Assembly (NCBI GenBank): GCA_944382045.1
Contig: CALWMT010000200.1
Span: 1 to 5,135 of the forward strand
Origin: an uncultured Enterocloster sp.
Lineage (GTDB): Bacteria > Bacillota > Clostridia > Lachnospirales > Lachnospiraceae
Reading direction: 5' to 3'
DNA length: 5,135 bases
Shown: in pieces, positions 4,011 to 5,135 of the stretch
How positions within the stretch are numbered: the stretch's first letter is position 1
How the letters are laid out: each line of letters starts with the position of its first letter
Translations under genes and position numbers: made by a program
Notes under the pieces: model-generated
Databases searched by the model: none
What the model saw: the letters and a program-made list of their open reading frames with translations, nothing else
What the model was told of the DNA's origin: nothing

Positions 4011-5135
4011 GAGTGTGTCTGCCGGGGGCCTTCTCTGGTGAAAGAGCAGAAGGAGCCCGCCGTAGCAGAGGCTGATAACTCCCATGCCGAACACAGCGGT
4101 GAGAAAATCCGGCATCGCAGGTGAGAGGCGGATGCGCTCCGGGATGGCCAGGTAGAGGCCGATGGAGAGGATGAGGAGCAGCGAGGGTTTTATAAGCATG
4201 TTCACGCCGTCCCAGGAGAAGGCGGCCAGGCGCCGGACAAGGAGACAGCAGAGAAAGGCCAGAACCAGCTCGCTTGCCAGCATTCCCCACAGGTATCCCA
4301 GGATGCCGAAGGAGGGAATGGCGAAAACCACGAAGGCAAGGCGGATGACCATGGCGGCCACATTCAGGAGAAAGGTGGCGGAGGTCCTTCCCAGGCCATT
4401 TAAGATGCTGCCCATGGTGGAGGCCAGGTACATGAAGGGGCAGAGCCAGGACAGGGCGGCGATGAAGAACCCCGCGTCCGGGTCGTGAAATACGCTTTCG
4501 CCCAGCTGGCCGCCGAACAGGGTGAAGAGGCCGATGCAGAGGATGCCCATGTAGCAGCTGTAGCGCAGGGACATGGACACCATGGCGCCGATGCGGCGTT
4601 CATTTTGCTGCGCCCGGGCCTGGGCGGCGCAGGGGAGCAGGAGCACGGCCATGGAGTTTGTGATGGCTGAGGGAAAGAGCACAAAGGGAAGGGCCATGCT
4701 GGTGAATACGCCGTAGATGGACAGGGCTTCGGAGTTGGTGAGGCCGAAGGCCTCCAGCTTGTTGGGGATCCAGATGGCTTCGGCGCTTCCCAGGAGGTTT
4801 AGGAGCAGGCGGTTTCCCATGAGGGGGAGGGCCAGGGCCATGAGCGGGGCGGCTGTCTTAGGGAAGGAGAGCCGGTCCTTTTTTTGTGCCGTGCTGTCAG
4901 GCGGAAAGAAGCCCAGGCAGATCAAGGTGAAGCCTGCGGAGGCCATTTCCCCGATCAGATGGCCGTAGACGGCCAGGGAGACGGTGATGGGCCTCCCCTC
5001 CTCCATCCATATGCTGGCCATGAGGAAGACAGCGCCCATGCGGATGACCTGCTCCGCCACCTGGGAGAAGGCGGGGATGCGGGACTTCTGGGAGCCGTAA
5101 TAATAGCCGTTGATGCAGGCGTGCAGGGCCGCAAA
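4008..5135 (-). CDS. SpoVB-type oligosaccharide/lipid flippase, C-terminal part (5' end outside window)
   Basis: The minus-strand frame is open to the right edge, giving 375 residues. SpoVB-like proteins are near 500, so perhaps 140 N-terminal residues are missing. The fragment opens with ACINGYYYGSQKSRIPAFSQ (residues 6-25), typical of the first half of this family. Next comes a hydrophilic loop rich in Lys and Asp (about 76-90). Then comes the family's most conserved stretch, from PLMGNRLLLNLLGSAEAIW (about 104-122) through ALSIYGVFTSMALPFVLFPS (about 137-156) to NSMAVLLLP. Roughly ten membrane segments are visible. By family it is a MOP-superfamily transporter that flips lipid-linked saccharides across the inner membrane; SpoVB acts in spore cortex synthesis, but paralogues serve other glycans, so the substrate is open. 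It converges on glpP and shows no link to glycerol metabolism. The TAG stop uses the last base of the palindromic element and its TA. Confidence 0.9.
   Translation of the reverse strand, partial: FAALHACINGYYYGSQKSRIPAFSQVAEQVIRMGAVFLMASIWMEEGRPITVSLAVYGHLIGEMASAGFTLICLGFFPPDSTAQKKDRLSFPKTAAPLMALALPLMGNRLLLNLLGSAEAIWIPNKLEAFGLTNSEALSIYGVFTSMALPFVLFPSAITNSMAVLLLPCAAQARAQQNERRIGAMVSMSLRYSCYMGILCIGLFTLFGGQLGESVFHDPDAGFFIAALSWLCPFMYLASTMGSILNGLGRTSATFLLNVAAMVIRLAFVVFAIPSFGILGYLWGMLASELVLAFLCCLLVRRLAAFSWDGVNMLIKPSLLLILSIGLYLAIPERIRLSPAMPDFLTAVFGMGVISLCYGGLLLLFHQRRPPADTL
4011..4021. repeat. Extra copy of the element's terminal repeat, inside the 3' end of the flippase gene
   Basis: GAGTGTGTCTG differs at one base from the element's left terminal sequence GAGTGTGTTTG (3849-3859). 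It abuts the right end of the element head to head across the shared TA, so 3998-4021 is itself a palindrome pairing at 10 of 12 positions. These bases encode the last residues of the flippase. They may be a remnant of an earlier insertion or a preferred target. Confidence 0.55.

Noticed and set aside
3827..4124. Two plus-strand frames (3827-4075 and 3837-4124) reading through the palindromic element
   Set aside because: They start inside glpP, cross the non-coding palindrome and end antisense to the flippase gene. Translations of such elements are a known source of spurious hypothetical proteins.
5058..5060. GTG on the minus strand as the start of the flippase gene
   Set aside because: The 25 upstream in-frame residues to the window edge include a conserved family segment (ACINGYYYG), so the gene continues beyond the window.
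1..5135. tRNA, rRNA, CRISPR array or known riboswitch
   Set aside because: No tRNA-like cloverleaf, rRNA segment, regularly spaced direct repeats or riboswitch core that I can recognise was seen on either strand.

Overview
The window looks like chromosomal DNA from a GC-rich, anaerobic, spore-forming member of the Clostridia, most likely Lachnospiraceae. This rests on the glycerol-3-phosphate gene set (a GlpA-like oxidase, a FAD/NAD oxidoreductase, a small DUF1667 protein and GlpP), on strong AGGAGG-type ribosome binding sites, on a SpoVB-type flippase, and on a palindromic intergenic element of a kind I recall from this family. The genus cannot be read from the sequence.

Layout. Positions 1-3002 hold three tightly packed plus-strand genes, each separated from the next by a single base. 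They are the 3' part of a GlpA-like FAD oxidase with a C-terminal BFD-type [2Fe-2S] domain, a complete FAD/NAD(P)-dependent oxidoreductase, and a complete 120-residue DUF1667 protein with a CxxCxxxC motif plus a fourth cysteine. A strong hairpin follows. Positions 3003-3288 are a structured 286-bp intergenic region. It holds the terminator, a weak possible promoter, an 18-bp inverted repeat with one mismatch, and a second, shorter copy of that repeat's core. Positions 3289-3849 encode GlpP, the glycerol-3-phosphate-responsive RNA-binding antiterminator. Positions 3847-4010 are a 164-bp near-complete palindrome that looks like a MITE. From 4008 to the right edge, on the minus strand, lies the C-terminal part of a polytopic SpoVB/MurJ-superfamily flippase.

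How the genes work together. The first three genes probably form one glycerol-3-phosphate oxidising complex. The GlpA-like subunit oxidises glycerol 3-phosphate to dihydroxyacetone phosphate. Electrons may then pass through the BFD iron-sulfur centre and the DUF1667 cluster to the FAD/NAD subunit. GlpP senses glycerol 3-phosphate and would relieve termination in a glp leader, probably upstream of this window. The flippase is convergent and probably unrelated in function.

The catalytic genes are ordinary for this group. The most notable signals are in the non-coding DNA. The palindromic element has a TA at each end, and its ends complete the TAG stop codons of both convergent genes. Removing it with one TA rebuilds a plausible empty site in which both genes still stop. 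Its arm mismatches favour G-U pairing in the minus-strand transcript. The glpP leader has a long hairpin whose apex can pair with a downstream segment. I did not find a clearly new multi-gene system.
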